Assembly: GCA_002480565.1 (NCBI GenBank)
Contig: DLCK01000035.1
Span: 66,101 to 130,100, forward strand
Length of the DNA stretch: 64,000 nucleotides
DNA from: Phycisphaerales bacterium UBA7800
GTDB lineage: Bacteria; Planctomycetota; Phycisphaerae; Phycisphaerales; Phycisphaeraceae
Reading direction: 5' to 3'
A model generated the notes under the pieces. That model had not been told where the DNA came from and ran no database searches. It was given only the letters and a program-made list of their open reading frames with translations. The position numbers were made by a program, and so were the translations under genes. Shown here piece by piece: positions 55,314-64,000 of the stretch (its first letter is position 1; the number at the start of each line of letters is the position of its first letter).

Positions 55314-56997
55314 TTTGCGCCTGTTCTATGGTGTCAAAGTACTTCTTGATGGCATCGTGATAACCGGCGGGTACTTGTTCGGAGTCGATGGCTTGGGCGG
55401 CGTCTTGTTTGATGGTGTCCAGTGACTGTTGATAGTCCTTGACGGCTTGGCCTGCGGGGGCCTTGCCTTTGGTTTTCCAGCTAAGCAGGATTTTGCCAGC
55501 ATTGAGTTTGGACTTGTCTTTTTCGGTTTTGAAGTTGGTGGTGATGGAGTCGTCTTCGGGGGCGATATTGCCTTGTCCTTGACCGGCTCCGCCCATGCCA
55601 CCGCCGTTACCGTTGCCGGGTTTGGAGCCGCTGCCTTTGCCTTGTCCCTGACCTTGGCTTTGTCCTTGCCCTTGGCCTTGTGCATCTGCCATGGATGGGC
55701 TGGGCTGCTGGCCTTCGCCGTTGGCTTGCTGCATCATTTTGTCATAGAGCTTCTGGTAGTCGCCCATGGAGTTGCAGCTGGAACAGGCTTCACCGTCGAG
55801 GGGTTTTTGGTTGTTGGCTTGCTGAGCTTTTTGCACGGTTTTGAGTGCTTCTTCGAGCTTCTTCATGTCGCGGACACTTTGGGCAAGTTGCTCAAGTTCC
55901 TGCTGTGATAAATCCATCGACTCCTTCATGGCCTTGGCTGCTTCTTCGAACATGTTCTGCATTTTGCTCATGTCCAATTGCTGCAATGCCTGTTGCAGAG
56001 ACTCAGCCATTTTCTGACCGCCGTCCTGTTTCATGGCATAGTCGGCCATCTCCTGAATCGACTGCTTGATATCCTTTTGGAGTTTCTGACGTTCAGCAGG
56101 GTCTTTGGTTTGAGCGAGTTGCTCAGCCTTTTTCTTGACCTCGTCCATCTTGCTTTGCAGGTCCTGGGTCTTGCCGTTCTGCATTTGCTTTTGCCATTGC
56201 TTTTGCTGATCGGTGGTGTTGCCAAAGCGTTGATTGGTCGGATTTTTTTTCAGTGACTGAGCGAGTTTTTGCTGCTGCCATTGTTGTTCGATGTGTTGCT
56301 TCTGATCCGCCAATCGCTTGAGATTGCCCTTGGGGTCCTGGGGCTTCATCTTCCGAAGTGCCTGTTGCAGGGCATTGATCCGAGCTTCGACCTGCTTGGA
56401 GTTTTCCGCTTCAAGATCTTTTTTCTTGAGTTGCTCGGTACGCTTGACGATGGTCTTACGCGTTTCTTCCAATCGCTTTTTGCGTTCGGTGATTTTCTGG
56501 CGGACTTCTTCTTTACCCAGCAGATCAAACGAAGGCATCCAGAAAACAAGTCCCAGTAGCAATAGCATGGACACCACAACGTGAAGCAGCTTGTTGCCCG
56601 GTGCGTAAGGGACAACCTGTTTGGAGGAGATGGTGGGGGCTTTGTGATTGGCTTCGTCAGCAACTGCGTCCTGATACTCACCTGTGGCAGTGCTCAATGA
56701 TGTCGCAGTGAGAAACAGGTCCTTGGTGTGGGCATGTTCATCAGCCAGTCGCGCGGCCTGCGTCGTATTGATCCCACGGTGAAAAACACTGGCGACCAAC
56801 AGGCCAGCAGCGGGCACGAGCAGAACCATCCACCATTGGAATGGATCATCAATCACATTAATCAACCGCAAGGTGATCAGCACGGTGGCAAAGATCACCG
56901 CAAAGACGAGCGTGGCGACATACCATCGCTGCGACAGATGTATCACACGCCGACGCATCGCGATCTCGCCAAGCAGTTGTTGTGGTGTGCCAGCCAT
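55282..56997 (-). CDS. Coiled-coil membrane protein with Gln/Gly-rich tail
   Basis: This 571-residue protein has three hydrophobic segments (~25-45, 55-70, 140-160), then a long charged coiled coil (~165-410; many Lys, Glu, Gln heptads). A CSSCN pair lies near 410. A low-complexity GQGQGQ and GGGMGG stretch runs from ~440 to 480, followed by a helical tail (~490-571). This layout occurs in planctomycete MoxR/VWA operons (DUF4175-like), but the family name is uncertain. It is the first gene of the operon ending at 44019. Its function is unknown. Confidence 0.8.
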   Translation of the reverse strand: MAGTPQQLLGEIAMRRRVIHLSQRWYVATLVFAVIFATVLITLRLINVIDDPFQWWMVLLVPAAGLLVASVFHRGINTTQAARLADEHAHTKDLFLTATSLSTATGEYQDAVADEANHKAPTISSKQVVPYAPGNKLLHVVVSMLLLLGLVFWMPSFDLLGKEEVRQKITERKKRLEETRKTIVKRTEQLKKKDLEAENSKQVEARINALQQALRKMKPQDPKGNLKRLADQKQHIEQQWQQQKLAQSLKKNPTNQRFGNTTDQQKQWQKQMQNGKTQDLQSKMDEVKKKAEQLAQTKDPAERQKLQKDIKQSIQEMADYAMKQDGGQKMAESLQQALQQLDMSKMQNMFEEAAKAMKESMDLSQQELEQLAQSVRDMKKLEEALKTVQKAQQANNQKPLDGEACSSCNSMGDYQKLYDKMMQQANGEGQQPSPSMADAQGQGQGQSQGQGQGKGSGSKPGNGNGGGMGGAGQGQGNIAPEDDSITTNFKTEKDKSKLNAGKILLSWKTKGKAPAGQAVKDYQQSLDTIKQDAAQAIDSEQVPAGYHDAIKKYFDTIEQAQNESARTPNPQ

Positions 56998-57093
56998 ATG
57001 AACTCCCGGTGGTAGACTCTACATATCATACCATCTCATGAGGTAGACGGTGCAGATTGCGGGAAATTTCAAGGCAATGGGTAAGCAATTTTT

Positions 57094-57185
57094 TTAACCA
57101 CAGAGGCTCAGAGACACAGAGCAAGTCAGAATCAGAGTCTTGAGCAATTTGTTTTGGACTCTGTGACTCTGTGTCTCTGTGGTTA
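57094..57185. repeat. Imperfect inverted repeat (TTAACCACAGAG type)
   Basis: The arm starting TTAACCACAGAGGCTCAGAG at 57094 is mirrored by the arm ending CTCTGTGTCTCTGTGGTTAA at 57185. It lies in the 229-base gap between the alpha-2-macroglobulin gene and the coiled-coil gene. Neither end has a T-run, so it is more likely a mobile-type repeat than a terminator. Confidence 0.8.
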
Positions 57186-57226
57186 AACGAATAATGATGA
57201 TCTGCAATGGATGTCTTTGGATTGAA

Positions 57227-60200
57227 TTATTCCGTGATCGTCATAACCTGTTCACCGCTACCTGCATCAAGCCTGGGGACGTACATCGCAAAAATCCGGG
57301 CAGGCAGGGCATGGAACACGCCCGGCACTTCGGCTCGCAGACGGTATCGCAACAGATGCTTGCCTTGAGCAATATGCTCGATGAAGAACATCGTCTTCTG
57401 ATCACGCAATTCACGATACGTCCCAAAGCCTTCCTGGAACACGTAACCACTTTGTACATCAATCGGCTCATAACCAGCCGGCTTAAAGTCTTCGATAGCA
57501 AGAAATGTGTAATCATTATCCGCATCCAGATTCAACTCGACTTGAATGATTTCACCACTGGTTACACGGTCGCCATCCTTTAATTCAACACGTTCATAAC
57601 GCAGTCGGTTCTCCGTAATTTTTTGACCCTTGGCATTATCCACATCGACCTTAAACGGAATCTGCTTGAGATGGTAATAGGTTCGCTTCAAGTGCAGTTC
57701 ATGGCCATAGGCTGGGATCGGTTCCTGCATGCCAAAGAAACTCAGGCGACTGCTCAGATACAACGCGCCTCGGCCTTGTTTACGGACAGTCATCGTGTGT
57801 TTGCCTGCGGGGAGTTCCACGCCTTTAATGACGAACGTGTTGTCATGCGTCAACAGATTGGCTTTGTTGATCTTGATCACCTTGGTGAACTTGCCGTTGT
57901 CCACATCAAGCGTCAACGTGTAGTTGGCATCGCTTTCACCGGTCGTGGTCACATAGCTGCTCATCGCATCAATACACAAAGCCGTATCACGTGTGGAACG
58001 CCAGTAGTAACCATTTTGACGATGATTCAAAAGCCACTTGATCAGTCGCGGCGACGCCTCATCCTTAGGGGTGATTACCGTCATCGCCCGCAAGATCCAT
58101 GCATGGGTTTCAATGTCACTGTTATACCAGTACCACCATCCACCACCGTTAGGAATGTCGAACCAACTGAGCTTGGTCTCCATATTGTCCTTGCGGTATT
58201 GCATGATGTTCCGCAGGACGGTTTGAGCGTTTTCTTTTTGTTCCAGTTGATGCAGACTTAATGCCAACAGCGCCTTGCCATAGAGATTGAGTTTGTCTCG
58301 ACCGCTGTGGAGTTTTTCGATCCAGTCGCCTTTGATACCTGCTTTTGCCAACACGTATGCCGCGTATGCCGTCTGTGCATTGGGCTCCCAGTGTTCACGT
58401 TGGATATCTTCATTGACGGCGTTCTGTAACCAGTTGGCTGCCTGGCGAAGGATATTGGGTTCAACATCCACGCCACTTTCCTGGGCGCTTTGCAATGCGT
58501 AAAGCACATGGGTGGTCAGGTAAATTTTGGATTCACCTTCCTTCCACCAACCCCAGCCGCCATCACTATGTTGCATGGAAAGGATGCGTCTTAGACCGTC
58601 TTTGATGAGCTTGTCCATCTGGACATCATCAAAAATCGGCGAGTCATTCCACGGGTGGCGGTAAGGCTTGCCATCCATTTTGGCGGGGAACTGTTTTTTG
58701 ATATCCGCAAGTGAAAGTCCCATGTCTTGCAAGGTTTTTCGCACTTGGACTGCCGGGACAAAGCGACTGACCGTCTGTTCGGTACAGCCGTAGGGATAAT
58801 CCAGCAGGTACGGCAGGGCATCAAGCATTGTGCCAATGAGTGTCGGGGAAAAGCTTACATACAGTTCGGTTTGCTGCGGTTGAATCTTGTCGGGGAGATT
58901 CAGTTCAAGGGTCAGCGTTTTATCCAGATCGTCTTGCGCGACGATGGCGGTCTGTGCATGCTGCTGCATTGAACCGTGAATGAGTACCGGTATGGACATC
59001 GCCATTGCATCGGAAGCCTCATCACCTTTAGCAGTGACAGTGATACGGGCGAGTCCTTCATTCATCGCGCGGACTTGCCAGTTGATGGTGACTTCTTGGC
59101 CTGCCTTGATGGAGACTTGGCGTTGTGTGGCCATGCGATCCACAAACACCAGCAGATCATGTGGGATTTGCAGATCGACCATGACGGTGGTTTCGTGATC
59201 CAGATAATTATGCACGTTGGCGGTGAGGGTCAATTGGTCACATTCGACCATAAAACGCGGGGTTTGCAGACGCACCAGTAAATTTTTGGTCGCGGTCGCA
59301 TTAGCTGAGCTTTGTCCGACCTGCGTGGTTTTACTCATTGCCCAACTGTCGATCTGCCAGGTGGTCAGATTGTCGGGGACGGTGAAGGTTGCCGTTGCCT
59401 TGCCGGTATCATCAGTGATGAGTGCATCAACCCACAACGCGGCGTCCGCGAAATTTTCGCGCATGGCAACGGGTTGGGTTTGACTTGCCGCATCGTCGGA
59501 TGCTCCGCCGTCTGCTAAATTGCCATCCTTATCCGCACGTCCCAGTTTGGACATCGGTGCACCGGCTGAGTCGGCTGCTGCCATCTCCATCATCGGGGCG
59601 GCAGAGGGCATCGGTGCTGCTGAGGATTTCATGACCATCCCTCTGGCTCGCCCGCCGACTGATGAAAAGGACGTCACCTGTTCAAGTCCCAGCCGTTGCA
59701 ATTCTGATTCATCCGCCACGCGCCAGTCGCTAAAGTCCGGCCCCCATGTGCCGTTCCATTCAGCAGGATATTGATAATAGTGATTAGCCGGATCACGCAA
59801 TGTCCCGGAGCTTGCCAATTGGCGTTGGAGATTGGTATGTGCGTTGAGACTGTGGTAATTGGTTTGCCCGTGGAAATAGCTGCCCATATTGCCGGAGTTC
59901 TGTTGGGCGATGTACAGCAGGGATTGATCAAAAGCGCTAAGCACCACCTGTGTCTGCACCGGCTTGCCATCAAGGTCTTTGGCGGTCACCTTCACGGTTG
60001 CCGTCTCGCCGGGTTGATAGGTTGGCTTATCCGTCTGCATAGTGATATCGAGCATGCTCTTAGCAGGGGGGATACAAAGCTGCGCCATTTGTTGATGCAT
60101 GTTTGCCATGCTGATGGTGGTTGCTTCGATGAAGAAGTTGGGACGGTGTTTGTTTTCAACCGGGATGTCGATGATGACGGACTTGCCGGGGACGTGGACG

Positions 60201-63200
60201 AGTTGCCACTGCTTGAGGTATCCGTTGGTCGCATCGGTGCCCAGCAGGACATAGCTGTTAGCTTGTTTGGTGTTGATCATCACGTGGGCGGTTTGGCCCG
60301 GCTCATACGTTCGCTTATCGGTGATGAGTTCCAGATCGTTAAAGCGATGCAGCTTGCCATCGAAGCTATTGCCTGCGATCCAGATGAGACTAAAGCCTTC
60401 GACTTTGCTGCCCCAACTGTCCGGTGACGTGAAATGGAATTTGAGTTGGCCGGAGTTCTCGTAGCGATACTGGATGGTTGCCATACCGTTTTCGTCGGTT
60501 TCGATGACCTGTCGATCCAGTTCGACTTCGTTGATGGTTTGATTTAACGGCCCGGTCCACTGCACCTGTGAGATGACAAGCTGTCCCTTGGTTTGCACCG
60601 CTGAGCCATCCGGATTTTGGCAGATGACTTTTACATCAATCTGCTCGCCGGGGCGATAGTATCCGCGCGTCGGTTGCAGGGATGTGAAATAGGCTTGGCG
60701 GGTAGCAAGCACATTGCCGGTTCCGTTGATGACACGACGTGATGCATCACGAACTTCAGCTTCAATCACATAACGGTGATCCTGATCGCCATGTTGTTTG
60801 AGCGCATCAGCGGTGTCGATTTGGACGATGAATGTGCCGTCTTCATCGAGCTTACCTTCACCTTGGGTGACCAGTTCGCGGACGTTGGATTGTTGATACC
60901 ACGGGTACCAGCCGTACCACCAGTCGGGGGCAAAGTGACAGCCACGACCCCACCAGTTAAACCAGGGTGATTCATACCAGCTTAGCCCGTAGCCACTGCC
61001 ATAAAGCCAATCCCATTGACCGGGGAGAAACTGCTTGTGGGTGTAGGTTTCGCGGTAGACTTTGTAGGTGACATCGCCGTGCGTGACGGGTTGGCCGAAG
61101 TAGTATCGCCCGCCGATATCAACCTTGATGGTTTGGCCGAGTTTGACCTGTTTTTCACTGGTTTTGACGGTGACTTCAAATTCGGGCTTCTTGTATTCTT
61201 CGACTCTGAAATGGTTGCCTGAGGACTCGTTGTATGAGCCGGAGAAGTCGATGCGATATTGACCCAGCGCTGCATCATCGGTGAGTTGTAATTCACCTGC
61301 CACGCCCCCGAAGGAGTCGGTTTGCAGAGACTGCGTTTTGATCTTGTTGCCACGCGGGTCGTAGATGGTCAAACTCATCTGGCGATCCGGGACGTTATCC
61401 CATTGGCCGTCCTTCCATTGACGGACCCACGCTTTGAATTTGACGGTTTGGCCAGGGCGATACACCGGGCGATCTGTCAGCGTGTAGATGGATGGGCGAC
61501 GTTGGGTATAGCGATCATGGTAGGGGTTCCAGTGGTTCATGTCACTGGTTGCAAAGCGGTCATCCTTGGTCACCATCACGTGCAGTTGACTGCCGCGATC
61601 GCGCTTGCCGGTGAACATTGTCATGCCTTGGGAGTCGGTTTTAAGGTCATGGAAAATTTTGTGGTAATCGCTTTTGCGTGTCTTGGAGTTCCAGACATTC
61701 CATGTCTCCATAATTGACACATTGGCATCAGCAACGGGATGGCCGTTTCGGGCATCGGAAATAAAGTAGAGTTGGCCCTGACTGGTATTCTTTTGCACGA
61801 TGGCAAGGTCGTTAAGCACGATGATGCTGTTACTGTTGCCGATTTGAATCGCTTTGAGATCCAGCTTGTCAGTAGGTTTATCCAGAAACGCACTGATGAT
61901 GTACGTGCCTCGTGAATCCAAGTTCGATGTCAGGGTGGCCTGATTACTGCGATGATCCTCGCCGGGGACAATGGCTTGGTCCCACATGATCGCCGAGTCA
62001 TCAAGGTGCTTGAGGATCAGCGGGTCGACCGTTGCGTCTTTGTTGACGTGATTGCGTATGAAGTAATGATCCCACTGGGCAAGGTTCCACGGGTTGATAT
62101 GTTGGTTTTGTTTTTGGTCAAAAGTTACCTGACGCATGTCCTTGAGAAAACCTGCAAGGTCGAATTTTCGAGCGACGAACCAGACGTGATCCACATTGCG
62201 ATAGTCGATATTGAGCTTGGCCTTTTGCCCTGAGAGTTGCACGCCAGGGACAGTCAGACTGATACCAGGTTCAAGGATTAATGCCTTTTGCCTGCGGGCG
62301 TTGATGACCCATTGAGCATCGTTGTCATCTTTGAATTCACCAAGCAGTTGGTCGTACTGGCTAAGCGCTTTGCCAAATTGTGATCGGCCTTGATGGTAGA
62401 GTCCTTGGGCGTAAACGGACTGGGCTGCATACTCACCTTGAACCTGTTTGAGCAATGCAAGCACATTCCAGTGATCCGGCAAGATCACTTGACGCATACG
62501 CCCACCGGCCAGCAGGATCGTTTCGTTGTCAGCTAATTCCCAAGGCACGATGGCGTCGATTTGATCCTTAAGCGGTTGGCGACCATTTTCATGAACCATA
62601 TTCGAATACTGATTCATACGATCCATGCCAAAGCGTTTTCGCGCAAGCATCGCCTGGCGATACAGACTCAGATTAGTCATTGCGTTGTCGTTTGTCGTGT
62701 CCAATGATCGGATTTCAGCCAGTAAAAACAGGGCTTTTTCATCGTCGGGCAAGTTGTCTTGCCACTGCTTGGGCATTTGCGGGAAGATGGGTTTGTCTTT
62801 GTCGTCTACAAATAGTCCGATGGGGCGTTTGCGGTGATACTGCCAATAGCTTTGGTTTTCGTCGAAGTCTTCTTCGCCGGCAGTGTCCGCCAACGTGTCA
62901 TCGCGCTGCCCCCAATGCCAATGCCAATAGTGGGGTTGCTGTTCAAAGATCCCAAACGTTGCACATGCTGAAGCAAGGTCAAAGAGATTGCGCAGACGCT
63001 TGCTATGCCAATCCTTGATCTCGGTTTTGCCATCCCATTGGGCATAAAGTTCACGCGCTTTGGTGAGTTGTTCGATGGCCAGCTTCTTGTCATGGCGATG
63101 GGATTGGAGGCGGATACCTTGTTGATGCTTCGCTCGGTGAAAGACCCCGCCGGAACGTGTCCCCCAGTGCGGCAAGACCATGTAGAGGTTGCCCAACTGC

Positions 63201-63499
63201 TGCCTTGCCATCGCTTCCTGGGGTTTGCCTGCCAGTCGCTTGATACTGTTTTGGGCTGCTTGGACGGTTTTGTCATAATCCTGCAATCGCATATAGCAGA
63301 GCATTAATGTCTGCGGGGCAATTGCTGGATGCTGCTCGATAAGTTGCTCAAACATGGCTGCAGCTTCGGCATAGTGTTTGTCTTCGTAGAGCTTTTGGGC
63401 TTTATCGAGTGTCGCTGTTTGAGGTTGTTGGGCGATTGCTGTCATGATCGACAGGGGTAACAACAATGCAACAGCGACGAGTAGAATCCATTTGGTCAT
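57227..63499 (-). CDS. Giant secreted alpha-2-macroglobulin family protein
   Basis: This 2,090-residue protein has a signal peptide (residues 1-24, MTKWILLVAVALLLPLSIM) with no lipobox, a TPR-like helical stretch (~30-110) and a long series of macroglobulin beta domains. Examples are YTLTDRPVYRPGQTVKFKAW and MQTDKPTYQPGETATVKV. The A2M region has FADAALWVDALITDDTGKATATF, and the thioester domain has YGCTEQ with Cys1572, the reactive thioester cysteine. Bacterial A2Ms trap foreign proteases. Most are lipoproteins encoded beside pbpC; here neither holds. It lies upstream of the transporter/VWA operon, separated by an inverted repeat. Confidence 0.93.
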   Translation of the reverse strand: MTKWILLVAVALLLPLSIMTAIAQQPQTATLDKAQKLYEDKHYAEAAAMFEQLIEQHPAIAPQTLMLCYMRLQDYDKTVQAAQNSIKRLAGKPQEAMARQQLGNLYMVLPHWGTRSGGVFHRAKHQQGIRLQSHRHDKKLAIEQLTKARELYAQWDGKTEIKDWHSKRLRNLFDLASACATFGIFEQQPHYWHWHWGQRDDTLADTAGEEDFDENQSYWQYHRKRPIGLFVDDKDKPIFPQMPKQWQDNLPDDEKALFLLAEIRSLDTTNDNAMTNLSLYRQAMLARKRFGMDRMNQYSNMVHENGRQPLKDQIDAIVPWELADNETILLAGGRMRQVILPDHWNVLALLKQVQGEYAAQSVYAQGLYHQGRSQFGKALSQYDQLLGEFKDDNDAQWVINARRQKALILEPGISLTVPGVQLSGQKAKLNIDYRNVDHVWFVARKFDLAGFLKDMRQVTFDQKQNQHINPWNLAQWDHYFIRNHVNKDATVDPLILKHLDDSAIMWDQAIVPGEDHRSNQATLTSNLDSRGTYIISAFLDKPTDKLDLKAIQIGNSNSIIVLNDLAIVQKNTSQGQLYFISDARNGHPVADANVSIMETWNVWNSKTRKSDYHKIFHDLKTDSQGMTMFTGKRDRGSQLHVMVTKDDRFATSDMNHWNPYHDRYTQRRPSIYTLTDRPVYRPGQTVKFKAWVRQWKDGQWDNVPDRQMSLTIYDPRGNKIKTQSLQTDSFGGVAGELQLTDDAALGQYRIDFSGSYNESSGNHFRVEEYKKPEFEVTVKTSEKQVKLGQTIKVDIGGRYYFGQPVTHGDVTYKVYRETYTHKQFLPGQWDWLYGSGYGLSWYESPWFNWWGRGCHFAPDWWYGWYPWYQQSNVRELVTQGEGKLDEDGTFIVQIDTADALKQHGDQDHRYVIEAEVRDASRRVINGTGNVLATRQAYFTSLQPTRGYYRPGEQIDVKVICQNPDGSAVQTKGQLVISQVQWTGPLNQTINEVELDRQVIETDENGMATIQYRYENSGQLKFHFTSPDSWGSKVEGFSLIWIAGNSFDGKLHRFNDLELITDKRTYEPGQTAHVMINTKQANSYVLLGTDATNGYLKQWQLVHVPGKSVIIDIPVENKHRPNFFIEATTISMANMHQQMAQLCIPPAKSMLDITMQTDKPTYQPGETATVKVTAKDLDGKPVQTQVVLSAFDQSLLYIAQQNSGNMGSYFHGQTNYHSLNAHTNLQRQLASSGTLRDPANHYYQYPAEWNGTWGPDFSDWRVADESELQRLGLEQVTSFSSVGGRARGMVMKSSAAPMPSAAPMMEMAAADSAGAPMSKLGRADKDGNLADGGASDDAASQTQPVAMRENFADAALWVDALITDDTGKATATFTVPDNLTTWQIDSWAMSKTTQVGQSSANATATKNLLVRLQTPRFMVECDQLTLTANVHNYLDHETTVMVDLQIPHDLLVFVDRMATQRQVSIKAGQEVTINWQVRAMNEGLARITVTAKGDEASDAMAMSIPVLIHGSMQQHAQTAIVAQDDLDKTLTLELNLPDKIQPQQTELYVSFSPTLIGTMLDALPYLLDYPYGCTEQTVSRFVPAVQVRKTLQDMGLSLADIKKQFPAKMDGKPYRHPWNDSPIFDDVQMDKLIKDGLRRILSMQHSDGGWGWWKEGESKIYLTTHVLYALQSAQESGVDVEPNILRQAANWLQNAVNEDIQREHWEPNAQTAYAAYVLAKAGIKGDWIEKLHSGRDKLNLYGKALLALSLHQLEQKENAQTVLRNIMQYRKDNMETKLSWFDIPNGGGWWYWYNSDIETHAWILRAMTVITPKDEASPRLIKWLLNHRQNGYYWRSTRDTALCIDAMSSYVTTTGESDANYTLTLDVDNGKFTKVIKINKANLLTHDNTFVIKGVELPAGKHTMTVRKQGRGALYLSSRLSFFGMQEPIPAYGHELHLKRTYYHLKQIPFKVDVDNAKGQKITENRLRYERVELKDGDRVTSGEIIQVELNLDADNDYTFLAIEDFKPAGYEPIDVQSGYVFQEGFGTYRELRDQKTMFFIEHIAQGKHLLRYRLRAEVPGVFHALPARIFAMYVPRLDAGSGEQVMTITE

Positions 63500-64000
63500 A
63501 TCAATTACCTTGTAAGCAGTGCGTATTTCAGGCGGGCTATAAATGTTGGACGCACGGGTGGTCGAAAGGTTCCGACGGTTGTGAAATTTTATGTGTCATT
63601 CATGGAGATTGGAAATAGGGGAGATAGGAAATAGCGATGTACTGGATGTTTAGATATCAATTGTAGGTAAGTGTTGGTTGTATTCGCTATATTAAGGGAT
63701 GAGCGTCTGTGAATCGTTTTTGTTGCTTGCCAGGGAGCTTCGCCCCCCCGGCCCCCCTGTCGAGGGCGGAACATTACTGCAAGTCTGTTTTCATTTTGCA
63801 TCCAAAGGTTCAAAGGCCTGTGTTAGATGGGGCTCTGCCCCAAACCCCGCCAACAGGCGGCTGTTGGATCGCCGCCCCCGGAAGTTCTCCGGAAGTGCAT
63901 TGGCGGTTGATAGTCTTGGTCATGGAATACAAAAACACTTGCCTGATTCTTCAAAAACATCAGTAAACCAAAGAGCAAGGCCCGCCCTTCCTGGCAATGC
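63500..64000. other. Gene-free stretch with C-rich repeat-like DNA
   Basis: No supportable gene. Two C-rich palindromic stretches (63729-63770 with CGCCCCCCCGG, and 63828-63876 with GGGGCTCTGCCCC and CCGCCAACAGGCGGC) look like dispersed intergenic repeats. The A2M promoter probably lies near 63510-63600. Confidence 0.5.

Noticed and set aside
63589..63813. 74-residue open frame upstream of the A2M gene
   Set aside because: Low-complexity composition across C-rich repeats and no ribosome site.

Overview
The window looks like chromosomal DNA of a heterotrophic Planctomycetota bacterium, most likely class Phycisphaerae; this is an inference. The support is a prepilin-like protein with an N-terminal methylation motif and an H-X9-DG tail, a MoxR/DUF58/VWA operon, a 2,090-residue alpha-2-macroglobulin, many secreted glycoside hydrolases and sialate O-acetylesterase-like proteins, and many AraC and LacI regulators. 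Base composition looks close to 50% G+C by eye. I saw no rRNA, tRNA, CRISPR array, prophage or intact insertion sequence.

Region 1 (1-13753) is the most unusual. It is a dense, regulator-rich catabolic locus built around corrinoid-dependent methyl transfer. It holds a B12-binding corrinoid protein, three UroD-fold methyltransferase-like proteins (one cut by the window edge) and a reductive activator of corrinoid proteins (RACo) fused to an N-terminal DUF1638 domain. It also holds two phytanoyl-CoA-dioxygenase-like Fe(II)/2-oxoglutarate oxygenases, an FAD-dependent oxidoreductase, an NHL-propeller protein, three AraC regulators and one IclR regulator. Two copies of the same module, an AraC gene divergent from a PhyH-UroD gene pair, face each other around the NHL gene. 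The likely theme is demethylation or oxidation of an unknown methylated compound.

Region 2 (13754-43879) is mixed. The carbohydrate genes are GH5, a GH39-like lipoprotein, a large GH2, FucU mutarotase, two sialate O-acetylesterase-like proteins, and AraC and LacI regulators. Housekeeping genes are HtrA protease, PanB, an alanine/serine-glyoxylate aminotransferase, two LOG-family proteins, RecQ, a membrane-anchored EEP-family phosphodiesterase/nuclease and an orphan oligopeptide ABC ATPase. It also has a tandem pair of paralogous small membrane proteins and a three-gene XRE/membrane/coiled-coil operon. Several inverted repeats and good Rho-independent terminators lie between genes.

Region 3 (44019-63499) lies entirely on the minus strand. 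From 56997 to 44019 it reads as one tightly packed operon: a coiled-coil membrane protein, an iron-type ABC transporter (binding protein, permease, ATPase), a large two-VWA membrane protein, a MoxR ATPase, a DUF58 protein and a BatA-like VWA protein. The transporter ATPase is fused in frame, through a lipoprotein-like transmembrane signal, to an NHL beta-propeller. Upstream is a very large secreted alpha-2-macroglobulin with an intact CTEQ thioester motif. The last 500 bases hold no gene I can support.
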